Source: Streptomyces sp. KL109B (GTDB taxonomy: Bacteria > Actinomycetota > Actinomycetes > Streptomycetales > Streptomycetaceae). Taken from it: 64,000 bases of DNA. The DNA lies in contig NZ_JASERL010000010.1 in the NCBI RefSeq assembly GCF_030766935.1, positions 186,001 through 250,000 of the forward strand. Reading direction: 5' to 3'. Position 1 is the first letter of the stretch. Every line of letters begins with the position of its first letter. The notes below the pieces were generated by a model. The model was not told where the DNA came from. It made no database searches and saw nothing but the letters and a program-made list of their open reading frames with translations. The translations under genes were made by a program, and so were the position numbers. This document shows, piece after piece, positions 17,484 to 26,218 of this stretch.

Positions 17484-18463
17484 GCGGCATCCGCCCCCTT
17501 CTGCTTCTGCGACTGCGGCTTCTGTGACTGCGGCTGCGACTGCGACTGCGTGTCCACGTACTTCTGCGAGAGTTCCCGGATCTTCGCCGTGACGGCCTCG
17601 GGGGCCTCGACGGGCGTCATGTGGCCGAGCCCCGGCAGCTCGGTCAGGCCCACGCAGTCGGGCAGCGCGGCGGCGATCCGCCGGGCGTGCGCGACGGGCG
17701 TGAGCCGGTCGGCGGTCCCGGCGACGACGGCCACCGGCATCGTCAACCGCTCGACGCCGCCGTCCAGTTGAAGGTGTTCGAGCACGTGCGACCAGCCGTA
17801 CCGGACGCCGCGCGGGCACGCGTGCACGATCCGCGCGCACGCCTCGACCTTGTCGGGGGCCGAGGCCGGGCCCATCGTCGCGTACTTGAGGACCTTCTTC
17901 CCGACCGGCGTGACCGGGCCGAGCGGCGCCTTCGACCCGAGGATCGCGCGGGTGATCCGGGTGCGCAGCCCGCTCTCCCGCAGCAGCGGAACCACGGTCG
18001 CCTCGGCGACGAGCCGCGAACTCCCGGTGCTGCACAGCAGAACGGCGGCCGCGTGCTCCCGGAACTTCGGGCGGTCGGCGGCGGCCATCATCGTCATGCC
18101 GCCCATGGAGTGCCCGGCGAGCACCGCCTGCTCCCCCGGCGCGAGCGTCGCGTCGAGCACGGCCGCCAAGTCGTCGGCCAACATCTCGGTGGTGTACGGG
18201 AGTTGGGTGACGGCCGGGCTGCGGCCGTGCCCCCGCTGGTCGTACACGATCACCCGGTGGTCGGTGGCGAGGGCCCGCACCTGCGTGGCCCAGAACGCCG
18301 TCGAGCAGGTCCAGCCGTGCGAGAGCACGACGGCCGGGGCGTTCTCGGGGCCGTGCACCTCGACGTACAGGGATGCCCCGTCGGCGGAGGTCACGGACAG
18401 TTCGCGGGCGGCGACGGGCGGCGCGTACGGCCCGGTCACGACATGACGCATCAGGCGGCTCAC
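17480..18463 (-). CDS. Alpha/beta-fold hydrolase
   Basis: 327 aa from GTG 18463, which overlaps the monooxygenase stop (GTGA); ATG 18451 is an alternative. The fold is recognisable from VVLSHGWTCSTAFW (oxyanion hole), the nucleophile elbow GHSMGG, a late Asp in GTADRLTPV and His in GLGHMTPVEAP. The C-terminus carries an odd low-complexity Gln/Ser/Lys tail of about 20 residues. Between a Baeyer-Villiger-type monooxygenase and an SDR it is well placed to hydrolyse the ester or lactone product. Confidence 0.87.
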   Translation of the reverse strand: MSRLMRHVVTGPYAPPVAARELSVTSADGASLYVEVHGPENAPAVVLSHGWTCSTAFWATQVRALATDHRVIVYDQRGHGRSPAVTQLPYTTEMLADDLAAVLDATLAPGEQAVLAGHSMGGMTMMAAADRPKFREHAAAVLLCSTGSSRLVAEATVVPLLRESGLRTRITRAILGSKAPLGPVTPVGKKVLKYATMGPASAPDKVEACARIVHACPRGVRYGWSHVLEHLQLDGGVERLTMPVAVVAGTADRLTPVAHARRIAAALPDCVGLTELPGLGHMTPVEAPEAVTAKIRELSQKYVDTQSQSQPQSQKPQSQKQKGADAA

Positions 18464-19998
18464 GAGGCGGTCACCTTGGCCTTCTTCTTGTTGTTGGTAC
18501 GTGTCCCGGGCGGCGTCGGCGCGGGCGCGCGCACCACCTCGTACTCGCCGACGTCGACGCGCTTGGTGGCGTGCCGGAACTCGGTCGTGGTGCCGGGCCA
18601 CACCGTCGTGTTGACGCCGTTCTCGTCGAGGTACCAGCTGTCGCAGCCGCCGGTGTTCCACACGGTGCGCTTCATGCGGTCCTGTACGCGGTTGTTCCAG
18701 CCGTTGACGGCGCTCTCGCGGGGGTTCAGGGCGGCGCGGCCACCGAGCACGTCCAGCTGCCGCAGGTAGTCGGCCATGTAGTTCAGCTGGGCCTCGATCA
18801 TCAGGATCATCGAGGAGTTCCCGAGGCCGGTGTTCGGCCCGATGATCGTCATGAAGTTCGGGAACCCGGCGGCGGTGGCGCCGCGCAGCGCCTTCATGCC
18901 GCCCTTCCACGACTGCATGAGCGTGTCGCCTTCGGCGCCGACGACCCGGTCGGCGATCGGCATGTCCGTGACGTGGAACCCGGTGCCGAAGACGATCGCG
19001 TCGACCTCGGCCTCGCTGCCGTCGGCGCCCACGAGGGTGTTCCCGCGGATCTCCTTCAGGCCGGACGCGACGACGTCGACGTTCGGCTGGGCGAGCGCCG
19101 GATAGTACGTGTTGGAGAGCAAGATCCGCTTGCAGCCGATGCGGTAGTCCGGCGTGAGCTTGGCGCGCAGCCCCGGGTCCTTGACCGCCCGGTACATGTT
19201 CCGCTTGGCGAGCTGCTCGACGGCGCCCAGCTCACCCGGCCGCTTGGTGAACGCCTGGACCTGCAACTCCCTGATGCCCCACAGGAATCCGCGGCGCGCC
19301 TGCGTGGTGAAGGGCAGCTGCCGGTGCAGCCAGCGCTCCGCCTTGGTGATGGCCCGGTCGGCGCGCGGCATCACCCACGGCGGGGTGCGCTGGAAGAGGG
19401 TGAGGCGCCCGACCTCCTTCTGGATGGCGGGCACGATCTGGATGGCCGAGGCACCCGTCCCGATCATGGCGACGCGCTTGCCCCGCAGCTCGTACTCGTG
19501 GTCCCAGCGCGCGGAGTGGAAGACCTTGCCGGGGAAGGTGTCGAGCCCGTCGATGGCCGGCGTCTTGGGGTCGGAGAGCGGGCCTGTGGCGGAGACGACG
19601 ACGTCGGCGGTGAGCATCCCGCTCGCGCTCTCGATCACCCACCACAGCTTCTCGCTGTCCCAACGCATCTCCTTGACCTCGGAGTTGAGGCGGATGTGCG
19701 GCCGCAGGCGGAAGGTGTCGGCGACGTGCTCCAGGTACTCCCAGATGTGCTCCTGCCCGGAGAACGTGCGCGGCCAGTCGGGGTTGGGGGCGAAGGAGAA
19801 CGAGTAGAGGTGGGACGGCACGTCGCAGGCGCATCCCGGATAGCTGTTGTCGCGCCAGGTCCCGCCGACCGCGTCGGCCCGCTCCAGGACCACGAAGTCG
19901 GTGATCCCCTCGCGCCGCAGCCTGACCGCCGCGCCGAGCCCGCCGAACCCGGACCCGATCACCGCCACTCGTACGTGTTCGTGCTCCTGCTCGGCCAT
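18460..19998 (-). CDS. Flavin-containing (Baeyer-Villiger type) monooxygenase
   Basis: 512 aa. FAD-binding GSGFGG (15-20), the Baeyer-Villiger fingerprint F-x-G-x3-H-x3-W at F155-G157-H161-W165 (final residue followed by D), and the NADPH-binding GTGASA (180-185) are all in place. The enzyme class inserts oxygen next to a ketone to make an ester or lactone. GGGAGG precedes the ATG by 7 nt. First gene of the monooxygenase-hydrolase-SDR operon, an arrangement like the mycobacterial mymA cluster, and divergent from a MerR gene. A short C-terminal basic tail (TNNKKKAKV) is present. The substrate is unknown. Confidence 0.9.
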   Translation of the reverse strand: MAEQEHEHVRVAVIGSGFGGLGAAVRLRREGITDFVVLERADAVGGTWRDNSYPGCACDVPSHLYSFSFAPNPDWPRTFSGQEHIWEYLEHVADTFRLRPHIRLNSEVKEMRWDSEKLWWVIESASGMLTADVVVSATGPLSDPKTPAIDGLDTFPGKVFHSARWDHEYELRGKRVAMIGTGASAIQIVPAIQKEVGRLTLFQRTPPWVMPRADRAITKAERWLHRQLPFTTQARRGFLWGIRELQVQAFTKRPGELGAVEQLAKRNMYRAVKDPGLRAKLTPDYRIGCKRILLSNTYYPALAQPNVDVVASGLKEIRGNTLVGADGSEAEVDAIVFGTGFHVTDMPIADRVVGAEGDTLMQSWKGGMKALRGATAAGFPNFMTIIGPNTGLGNSSMILMIEAQLNYMADYLRQLDVLGGRAALNPRESAVNGWNNRVQDRMKRTVWNTGGCDSWYLDENGVNTTVWPGTTTEFRHATKRVDVGEYEVVRAPAPTPPGTRTNNKKKAKVTAS

Positions 19999-20026
19999 CC
20001 CGGCGCCTCCCTTGCCGCACGACTCT

Positions 20027-20042
20027 GCCAGTGAACACTGGC
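20027..20042. promoter_or_regulatory. Candidate operator upstream of the monooxygenase operon
   Basis: GCCAGTG-AA-CACTGGC is a perfect 7-bp inverted repeat 28 bp upstream of the monooxygenase ATG and 88 bp from the divergent MerR start. It could bind the MerR protein or another regulator; MerR sites are usually 18-20 bp dyads between promoter elements, so the match to MerR is not certain. Confidence 0.4.
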
Positions 20043-20129
20043 GTAATTCGGAGAGTAGAGCTTCTACGTACTCATGGGTAGGGGTTGGACACAGGAAAGT
20101 TACCGGCAGTACGGCTTAGGGTTTCCACC

Positions 20130-20816
20130 GTGGGAGAACCAGCGACAGGGGACGACGAGGGCAAGCGCGAGTACCGCATGGCGGAACTGGCGAAGGCCGC
20201 CGGCATCACGGTCCGCACCGTGCGCTTCTACCGCGAGCGCGGACTCATCAAGCCGCCGCGCCGCGAGGGCCGCATCGCCTGGTACGACGACTCGCACCTG
20301 GAACGGCTGCGCACGATCGCGGCGCTCCTGGAGCGCGGCCACACCCTCAACGGCATCAGCGAACTGTCGGAGGCCTTCGACCGCGGCCGCGACGTCGCCG
20401 AACTCCTGGGCATGCAGCCCACGGAGGAGATCCCGGTCCGCCTCTCCGCCACGGAACTCGCCGACTACTTCGGCGACGACGTCACGCCCGAGAACTTCCA
20501 AGCCGCCTTCGACCTGGGCTACTTGGGCGTCGACGGCGAGGACATCGTGCACATCAGCCGCCGCCTGCTCGACATCTCGGCGGCCCTGGTCCGCGAGGGC
20601 ATCCCGCTCGCCGAGGTGCTGGCCGCGGCCAAGAGGGTCCGCGACCACGCCGAAGCCCTGGCGGGCCTCTTCACCGACCTCGTCGCGGCCTACGCCCCCG
20701 ACAAGGACATCGACCGCCTGCGCCCGCTGGCGAAGGGCGTGGTGGAGGCGGAACTGTCCCTTGCGATGGACCGCAGGCTGGACGCCCCCGACGCCACCAC
20801 CACCTCACCTCGGTAG
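20130..20816 (+). CDS. MerR-family transcriptional regulator
   Basis: 228 aa. The MerR winged helix is obvious (YRMAELAKAAGITVRTVRFYRERGLIKPP), followed by a long helical C-terminal domain rather than a metal-binding loop, so it probably senses an organic signal. GTG 20130 was chosen; the sequence just before it (TACGGCTTAGGGT) looks like a -10 region, so the mRNA may be almost leaderless. It is divergent from the monooxygenase operon and is its likely regulator. The 3' end overlaps the next gene by 12 bp, convergently. Confidence 0.88.
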   Translation: MGEPATGDDEGKREYRMAELAKAAGITVRTVRFYRERGLIKPPRREGRIAWYDDSHLERLRTIAALLERGHTLNGISELSEAFDRGRDVAELLGMQPTEEIPVRLSATELADYFGDDVTPENFQAAFDLGYLGVDGEDIVHISRRLLDISAALVREGIPLAEVLAAAKRVRDHAEALAGLFTDLVAAYAPDKDIDRLRPLAKGVVEAELSLAMDRRLDAPDATTTSPR

Positions 20817-21818
20817 CCACCAACGGGCTTTATAGATCCCACCGTTGACATACTTGTACGCCCCGACCGGCCGGTGCAGGCTCACGGTCGTCGTCCACCA
20901 GGTCTCCCCGAGCCCCTTCTCGGGCACGGTCGTCACCACCCGCCCCGTCCGCGGATCGTCCCCGACACACTTCACGGACTTACGGACGATCTCCCCGGCC
21001 CCCGCGAAGTCCCGCACGAAGCTCCGGCTCGCGATGTCGTACTGGAACACGGACGCGCTGGTCGTCACCCACATCCGCCCCGGCACCCCCGCCACCGGAA
21101 ACAGATCGTGCCCACCGGCCGACTTCCCGGGCGTCGCGACGGGCAGCGGCACGGAGAACCGCGGCACGAGCGCGGGCCGCACCCGCGACCCGGCCACCTC
21201 ATAAACGACCAACTCGTCGTCCCCCATGGCCCACAACACACCCCGCTCGCCGTCCCAGTGCAGCCCGTGCGCCCCCTTCAGCCCGGCGTCGACGTACCGC
21301 GTGGAGTGCGGCCCGAGCGAAGCTACGTACAACCGCACCAGAGCCCCCGTGCTGCACGCGACGGCGACATTCCCGTCCGGCATGATCTCGGCGGTGTGCG
21401 GATTGACCAGATCGTCCCCCGGCCCGAGCGCCCCGGCCCAGTACCGCCGCCCGCTCGGCCACTCCACGACCCCCACGAACCCGAACGACGCGGTGGTCAG
21501 CACAAAGGTCCGCCCCCGGTACCGCCGCACCTTCGCCTCACTCGGATACACCCAGCTCACATCGGGCACCACATCCCGATACCTGGCATCCCCCACGGGC
21601 GAGAACCCCCACCGCACCACACCCGGCTCCACCTCGGGATCCCACACGTCCACCCGCGAATCCATCACGAGTATCCGCTTGCTCGCCTGCTCGGTGACGA
21701 GGACGGGCGGCAGCCGCCCAGGAGCCGCGGCCGCGGCCCTCCCCGCGCCCCCGAGCGCGACACCGGCCCCGATCCCGGCGGCCCCGAACAGGATCCCTCT
21801 TCGCGAGTACTGCGGCAC
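20805..21818 (-). CDS. Secreted protein of the DUF6528 type (Tat-like signal)
   Basis: 337 aa. The N-terminus YSRRGILFGAAGIGAG resembles a twin-arginine signal followed by an Ala-rich cleavage region (about residue 32). The mature part has repeated beta-propeller-like strands (ILVMDSRVDVWD, VLWAMGDDELVVYEV), typical of a family annotated, as I recall, as DUF6528, with no assigned activity. Such folds often bind or process carbohydrates, but no catalytic residues can be named. Confidence 0.7.
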   Translation of the reverse strand: MPQYSRRGILFGAAGIGAGVALGGAGRAAAAAPGRLPPVLVTEQASKRILVMDSRVDVWDPEVEPGVVRWGFSPVGDARYRDVVPDVSWVYPSEAKVRRYRGRTFVLTTASFGFVGVVEWPSGRRYWAGALGPGDDLVNPHTAEIMPDGNVAVACSTGALVRLYVASLGPHSTRYVDAGLKGAHGLHWDGERGVLWAMGDDELVVYEVAGSRVRPALVPRFSVPLPVATPGKSAGGHDLFPVAGVPGRMWVTTSASVFQYDIASRSFVRDFAGAGEIVRKSVKCVGDDPRTGRVVTTVPEKGLGETWWTTTVSLHRPVGAYKYVNGGIYKARWWLPR

Positions 21819-21972
21819 GAAAACCCCCCGGGCTTACGGCAGTTGGCCATGACCTCGCCATGCACACGCCCAAAAGCTCCCACGCCGCACACGGAGAACG
21901 AAACCCCCGCGACGCCCCCGCCACCCACTCCCCTACCCGCCCACTCGCCTACCCGCCTATCCGCCTATCCGC

Positions 21973-22773
21973 CTACTCGTAGACGACGGTCACGGGCGCG
22001 TGGTCCGACCACCGCTCGTCGTGCGAGGCGGCCCGCTCGACGTACCCCTTCACCGCACGCCGGGCGAGCCCCGGCGTCGTCACGTGGTAGTCGATCCTCC
22101 AACCCGAGTCGTTGTCGAAGGCCCGCCCCCGGTACGACCACCACGAGTACGGCCCCTCGACGTCCGGGTGCAGCGCCCGCACCACGTCGACGTAGCCGCC
22201 GTCGGCCGCGTCGAAGACGGAGGACAGCCACTCGCGCTCCTCCGGCAGGAAGCCGGAGTTCTTCTTGTTGCCCTTCCAGTTCTTGAGGTCGGCCTCCTGG
22301 TGCGCGATGTTCCAGTCGCCGCAGACGACGACCTCACGCCCGTCGGCGGCGGCCCGCTCGCGCAGCCCCTTCAGATAGGGCAGGAACTCCCCCATGAACC
22401 GGATCTTCTCGTCCTGACGCTCGGTCCCGACCTCACCGGAGGGCAGGTACAGGCTGGCGACGGTGACCCCCGGCAGGTCCACCTCCACGTACCTCCCACT
22501 GTCCTCGAACTCCGCCGCCCCGAAGCCGATCCGCACGCGCTCCGGCTCACGCCGCGTATAGAGGGAGACGCCGGCCCGCCCCTTGGCGGCGGCCGGGGCG
22601 TGCACGACGTGCCAGCCCTCGGGCTCGCGCACACTGTCCGGCAACTGGTGCGGCTCGGCGCGCACCTCCTGCAGGCAGACGGCGTCGGCGGAGGTCTCGG
22701 CGAGCCACTCCACGAAGCCCTTCTTGGCGGCGGCGCGAAGCCCGTTCACGTTCACAGATGTCACAGTCAGCAC
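21973..22773 (-). CDS. xth: Exodeoxyribonuclease III
   Basis: 266 aa from GTG 22773. Belongs to the exonuclease/endonuclease/phosphatase fold used in base-excision repair to cleave at AP sites and trim 3' ends. Conserved blocks: N-terminal SVNVNGLRAAAKKGF, the metal-binding Glu in CLQEVRAEP, GDWNIAHQEADLKNWKGN, RIDYHVTTP, and the C-terminal catalytic SDHAPV. A second in-frame GTG (22764) could also be used. It is divergent from the acetyltransferase gene. Confidence 0.92.
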   Translation of the reverse strand: MLTVTSVNVNGLRAAAKKGFVEWLAETSADAVCLQEVRAEPHQLPDSVREPEGWHVVHAPAAAKGRAGVSLYTRREPERVRIGFGAAEFEDSGRYVEVDLPGVTVASLYLPSGEVGTERQDEKIRFMGEFLPYLKGLRERAAADGREVVVCGDWNIAHQEADLKNWKGNKKNSGFLPEEREWLSSVFDAADGGYVDVVRALHPDVEGPYSWWSYRGRAFDNDSGWRIDYHVTTPGLARRAVKGYVERAASHDERWSDHAPVTVVYE

Positions 22774-22831
22774 CCCGGCACGATACCGGCAGACTGGACA
22801 ACCCGACGGTAAGCATCCGCATAGAGATACG

Positions 22832-23350
22832 ATGGAACACATGTCTATTCACCCCCTTGGAGTCGCGCCCGCCCCGACCCTGCACCCCACCCCCTTCGCC
22901 CACCCCGACGCGATCGCCCTGAACGACCGCGTCCAGCTCGAATACGCGGAGCGGTACGGGGACGAGGGCGACATCACGCCGCTGGACCCGACGATGTTCG
23001 CCCCGCCGCACGGCCTCTACCTGCTCGCGTACGACGCCTCGGGCACACCGCTGGCGACCGGCGGCTGGCGCTCACAGGAGGAGAACAACGAGGGGTACGC
23101 GGACGGGGACGCCGAGTTGAAGCGCATGTACGTCACCCCGGAGGCACGCGGCCTGGGTCTCGCGCGGCGCATCCTCGCGGCGCTGGAGGAGGACGCCCGC
23201 GCGGCGGGCCGCACCCGCATGGTCCTGGAGACCGGCACCAAGCAGCCGGAGGCGATAGCCCTCTACATGTCGAGCGGGTACGAGCCGTGCGCCAAGTTCG
23301 GCCACTACCGGTTCGACGAACTGAGCCGCTGCTTCGCGAAGCCGCTGTAG
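22832..23350 (+). CDS. GNAT family N-acetyltransferase
   Basis: 172 aa. The acetyl-CoA-binding region is clear: ELKRMYVTPEARGLGLARRIL contains the family R/Q-x-x-G-x-G/A loop, followed by MVLETGTKQPEAIALYMSSGY. The ATG at 22832 and a second at 22841 (MSIHPLG) are both possible; TAGAGATAC just upstream looks like a -10 element, so the transcript has little or no leader. The acceptor substrate is unknown. Two hairpins follow the stop. Confidence 0.85.
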   Translation: MEHMSIHPLGVAPAPTLHPTPFAHPDAIALNDRVQLEYAERYGDEGDITPLDPTMFAPPHGLYLLAYDASGTPLATGGWRSQEENNEGYADGDAELKRMYVTPEARGLGLARRILAALEEDARAAGRTRMVLETGTKQPEAIALYMSSGYEPCAKFGHYRFDELSRCFAKPL

Positions 23351-23354
23351 GCAG

Positions 23355-23416
23355 GCCCCCCTTCGGGGGGCTCCGTAGATACGCGAAAGCCCCGACGGTT
23401 TCCCGTCGGGGCTTTC
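23355..23416 (+). terminator. Double terminator after the acetyltransferase gene
   Basis: Two hairpins in series: GCCCCCC-TTC-GGGGGGC (23355-23371) and a perfect 14-bp stem (23385-23398 with 23403-23416, arm GAAAGCCCCGACGG) with a TTTC loop and T-rich tail. They sit between the plus-strand gene and the minus-strand tRNA, so the second may terminate both. Confidence 0.75.
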
Positions 23417-23423
23417 ATTGCAG

Positions 23424-23497
23424 TGGACCTGAGGGGATTTGAACCCCTGGCCCCCTCGATGCGAACGAGGTGCGCTACCGGACTGCGCCACAGGCCC
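23424..23497 (-). tRNA. tRNA-Ala (anticodon CGC)
   Basis: 74 nt cloverleaf on the minus strand. Acceptor GGGCCTG pairs with CAGGTCC and contains G3-U70, the alanine identity pair. D-arm, anticodon stem CCTCG/CGAGG with loop TTCGCAT (anticodon CGC, complement at 23461-23463), T-arm AGGGG-TTCAAAT-CCCCT and discriminator A are all present. The CCA end is not encoded. It decodes GCG, an abundant codon in this genome. Confidence 0.95.
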
Positions 23498-23588
23498 TTG
23501 CAACGAGTGAAACTCTAGCACCCCGATCCGGGTGCTTGGAAATCCGTTCCCTGGCTGGTCAGCCGGGAGGGCTTCGATGTGGTCCGGC

Positions 23589-24818
23589 TCACTCGTTGGC
23601 GGCGCGCGGCCGGCCGTCCGTGTCCTCGTCGAACTGGTCGAAGAGCGGGGTGCGTCCGCGCTCGCGGGAGCGGCGGGCGGAGGCGGCGCGGCGGGCGTCG
23701 CTGCGTCCGTCGTCGGCCACCGGCTCGACCGGCTCCGGGTCGGGCTCGGCGACCGGCTCGCGCTGCGCGGCCTGTTCCGCGGCGGAGGAGCGGGCGGAGC
23801 TCCACGTCTCGGGGGCGTTGTAGTCGATGCCGCCGGTGGCGCGCGGGGCGACGGGGGCGGTGACGTACGTGGGCAGCGGCACCGGGACGGGGTCCCAGCT
23901 GTCGCCGGGGCCGGGGTGGCGCTGGCGTTCGCGCTGCTGGTCGACCCACTCCTGATGGTCGGTCTGCTCGACGAGGGCGCGGCGGTCGGCGGCGAGGGCC
24001 TCGAGGCCGGGGTCGGTGGCCGTCTCGTCCTGCGCTGGGCCCTCCTCCGGGTCCTCGGCCGCGGTGCGCGCCGCGGCGGGCTGCCGCCTGCGCGGCTGGC
24101 GCTCCCGCAGTCGCTGCGCGGCGACCTCGGCACGGCGGCGGTCCATGACATAGGCGAAGCGGCGGCGTTCCTGGGTGCGCAGATAGACGATGTACGCGCT
24201 GAGGAGCACGGCCGGGGCCGCGGGCGCCCACAGGAAGGCGACGCCGCCGACCGCGGCGACGACGGCGCCGACGGTGAAGGCGACGAAGAGCAGCACGGTC
24301 GTGCGGCGGCGGCGCGCGAGCACCTTGGTGCGGCGGGCGCGGGCGGCCTGCGCCTCGGCGGCGGCAGCCGCGGAAGCGGCGCGGGCGGAGCGGGACTTGG
24401 CGGGGGCCGGGGGTTCGGCCGCCGGCTCGGACTCGCGGGCGGGTTCCGTCCGCTCACGGTCCGGCCGCGTGAACTCCTGGGCGGAATCGGGGCGTTCGCG
24501 GCGTTCTCGCCCGGTCTGGGGGAGGTGCCGCTCCCCGGACGGGGACATGCCGAGGTCCCGGACGTCCACCCCTTCGGTGGGCGCGTCCGGGTCGGCCGGG
24601 TCGCCGCGCCGCTCGTCCGACTCGGGCGAGCGCGCCTGCAGGTCCTTGGCGTACCGGCGCTCCATGCCCGCCCGGCCGGAGAGAAGCCGGATGGCGGTGC
24701 TGAAGCGTTCCGTCGGACGGGCTTCGTTCAACTCGTCCTGCCTACGGAGCCACATCGGCACCAAGTAGGCGGCCCAGGCCCCGACGATGACTGCGTAGAT
24801 GAGGCCGCTGCTGCTCAC
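23589..24818 (-). CDS. sepX: Divisome membrane protein SepX/GlpR
   Basis: 409 aa from GTG 24818. An N-terminal membrane helix (about 6-23, starting VSSSGLIYAVIVGAWAAYL) is followed by PMWLRRQDELNE, a charged linker, two closely spaced helices (about 174-212) and a long Pro/Glu/Arg-rich tail. This layout matches the actinobacterial protein known as SepX in Streptomyces (septal, needed for normal division and sporulation) and GlpR in Corynebacterium, the membrane receptor of the gephyrin-like protein Glp. The glp/moeA gene is three genes upstream (26758-28104). The start lies close to a TACGGT -10-like element. Confidence 0.85.
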   Translation of the reverse strand: MSSSGLIYAVIVGAWAAYLVPMWLRRQDELNEARPTERFSTAIRLLSGRAGMERRYAKDLQARSPESDERRGDPADPDAPTEGVDVRDLGMSPSGERHLPQTGRERRERPDSAQEFTRPDRERTEPARESEPAAEPPAPAKSRSARAASAAAAAEAQAARARRTKVLARRRRTTVLLFVAFTVGAVVAAVGGVAFLWAPAAPAVLLSAYIVYLRTQERRRFAYVMDRRRAEVAAQRLRERQPRRRQPAAARTAAEDPEEGPAQDETATDPGLEALAADRRALVEQTDHQEWVDQQRERQRHPGPGDSWDPVPVPLPTYVTAPVAPRATGGIDYNAPETWSSARSSAAEQAAQREPVAEPDPEPVEPVADDGRSDARRAASARRSRERGRTPLFDQFDEDTDGRPRAANE

Positions 24819-24989
24819 GCACACACCGTAGAGGGGTTTGCGCGGGGCCATCCGCCAATTGAGTCGGTGTGTCGCACGATCTGGCTGATAATCCGAGCTT
24901 TTTTGCGAGGGATGTGATCAGCGGGCCGACCTTTGAGGGAATTCATTGGGCCCCGAGAGTGCCCCATCGATCATTTTCGAACATTTATT

Positions 24990-25634
24990 TCATTTCGAGG
25001 GGGCGCCCGGATCGATCGTGCTGGATGCGCCCGGACCTGCGGTGTTGCCGCGGCGGGCGCGACGGCGGCGCTTGACGAGGCCTTCCGGAACCTCTTCGGC
25101 GGTGAGTGCGAAGACGAGATGGTCGCGCCAGGCTCCGTCGATGTGAAGATATCGTGGCCGAAGCCCCTCCTCGCGGAATCCGAGTTTCTCCACGACCCTT
25201 CGGCTCGGCCCGTTCTCCGGCCGGATGCAGACCTCGATGCGGTGCAGCCCCACGGCCTTGAAGCAGTGGTCGACCGCGAGCGCGACGGCCGTCGGCATCA
25301 CGCCGCGGCCCGCCACCGACTGGTCCACCCAGTACCCGACGTGGCCCGAGCACATCGAGCCCCAGGTGATCCCGGCGACGGTCAACTGCCCGACGAGGCG
25401 GCCCTGGTACTCGACGACGAAGGGCAGCATCCGCCCGGCGTTGGCCTCCGAGCGCAGGTGGCGCACCATTTGACGGTATGTCGGGCGGTGCGTGACCGGG
25501 CCGCTCGGGGTGGGCGGCGGGATGGTCGCCTCCCAGGGGCGCAGCCAGTCGCGGTTGCGCCGGTTCACTTCACGCCAGGCACGCTGGTCGCGCAGCTTTA
25601 TGGGGCGAAGGACGACTTCGCCCTCCGCCAGCAC
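24990..25634 (-). CDS. rimJ: RimJ/RimL-type GNAT acetyltransferase
   Basis: 214 aa from GTG 25634. GNAT fold of the protein-N-terminal acetyltransferase class: VVLRPIKLRDQRAWREVN, then GYWVDQSVAGRGVMPTAV with the CoA loop, and the late RVVEKLGFREEG. It ends in a basic KRRRRARRG tail. The reading frame continues upstream through NSPSWPVV to a CTG at 25658 that overlaps the mogA stop; that region looks conserved in character, so the true start may be this CTG. Cotranscribed with mogA-moaC-glp is likely. Confidence 0.83.
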   Translation of the reverse strand: MLAEGEVVLRPIKLRDQRAWREVNRRNRDWLRPWEATIPPPTPSGPVTHRPTYRQMVRHLRSEANAGRMLPFVVEYQGRLVGQLTVAGITWGSMCSGHVGYWVDQSVAGRGVMPTAVALAVDHCFKAVGLHRIEVCIRPENGPSRRVVEKLGFREEGLRPRYLHIDGAWRDHLVFALTAEEVPEGLVKRRRRARRGNTAGPGASSTIDPGAPSK

Positions 25635-25654
25635 GACGGGCCACGACGGGCTGT

Positions 25655-26218
25655 TCAGTGCGCACCCCCGGGTGCCTGGGCGTCAGGTCTGGGATCGCTT
25701 CTGTCGGGTCCGGAATCGCTTCGCGGATGGTCGCCGCCGCGGATCTGGTCGACGGCGTGGGTCAGCAGCGGTGCGAGGACGGCGAGACCGTCCTTCACTC
25801 CCCCGCTGGAACCGGGCAGGTTCACGATCAGTGTGCGCCCGGCGACCCCGGCGAGGCCACGCGAGAGCGCCGCGGTGGGCACCTTTTCCCGGCCGTACGC
25901 ACGGATCGCCTCCGCGATGCCCGGTACCTCGCGGTCGAGGACGCGGGCGGTGGCCTCGGGGGTGCGGTCGGTGGGCGAGATACCGGTGCCGCCGGTGGTG
26001 ACCACGACGTCGTACGCCGTCTCGACCGCGGCGCGCAGCGCGGCCTCGACCGGATCGCCGTCCGGCACGACCTGGGGGCCCTCGACGTCGAAGCCCAGCT
26101 CTCTGAGGCCCTCGGCGATGAGCGGGCCGCCCTTGTCCTCGTAGACCCCGGCGGCGGCCCGGTTGGAGGCCGTGACGACGAGGGCGCGGTAGCTGCCCGT
26201 GGTGTTCGTGGTGCTCAT
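25655..26218 (-). CDS. mogA: MogA/MoaB family molybdenum cofactor biosynthesis protein
   Basis: 187 aa. Molybdopterin adenylyltransferase-type domain that activates molybdopterin for metal insertion. Visible motifs: ALVVTASNRAAAGVYEDKGG, VVVTTGGTGISPTDRTPEA (nucleotide and molybdopterin-binding loop) and VNLPGSSGGVKDGL. The last 25 residues are a Pro/Asp/Gly-rich tail outside the domain. The ATG at 26218 overlaps the moaC stop (ATGA). Confidence 0.92.
   Translation of the reverse strand: MSTTNTTGSYRALVVTASNRAAAGVYEDKGGPLIAEGLRELGFDVEGPQVVPDGDPVEAALRAAVETAYDVVVTTGGTGISPTDRTPEATARVLDREVPGIAEAIRAYGREKVPTAALSRGLAGVAGRTLIVNLPGSSGGVKDGLAVLAPLLTHAVDQIRGGDHPRSDSGPDRSDPRPDAQAPGGAH

Noticed and set aside
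24819..24989. A gene in the AT-richer gap upstream of sepX
   Set aside because: 171 bp with no start plus ribosome site and no conserved frame; it looks like promoter DNA.
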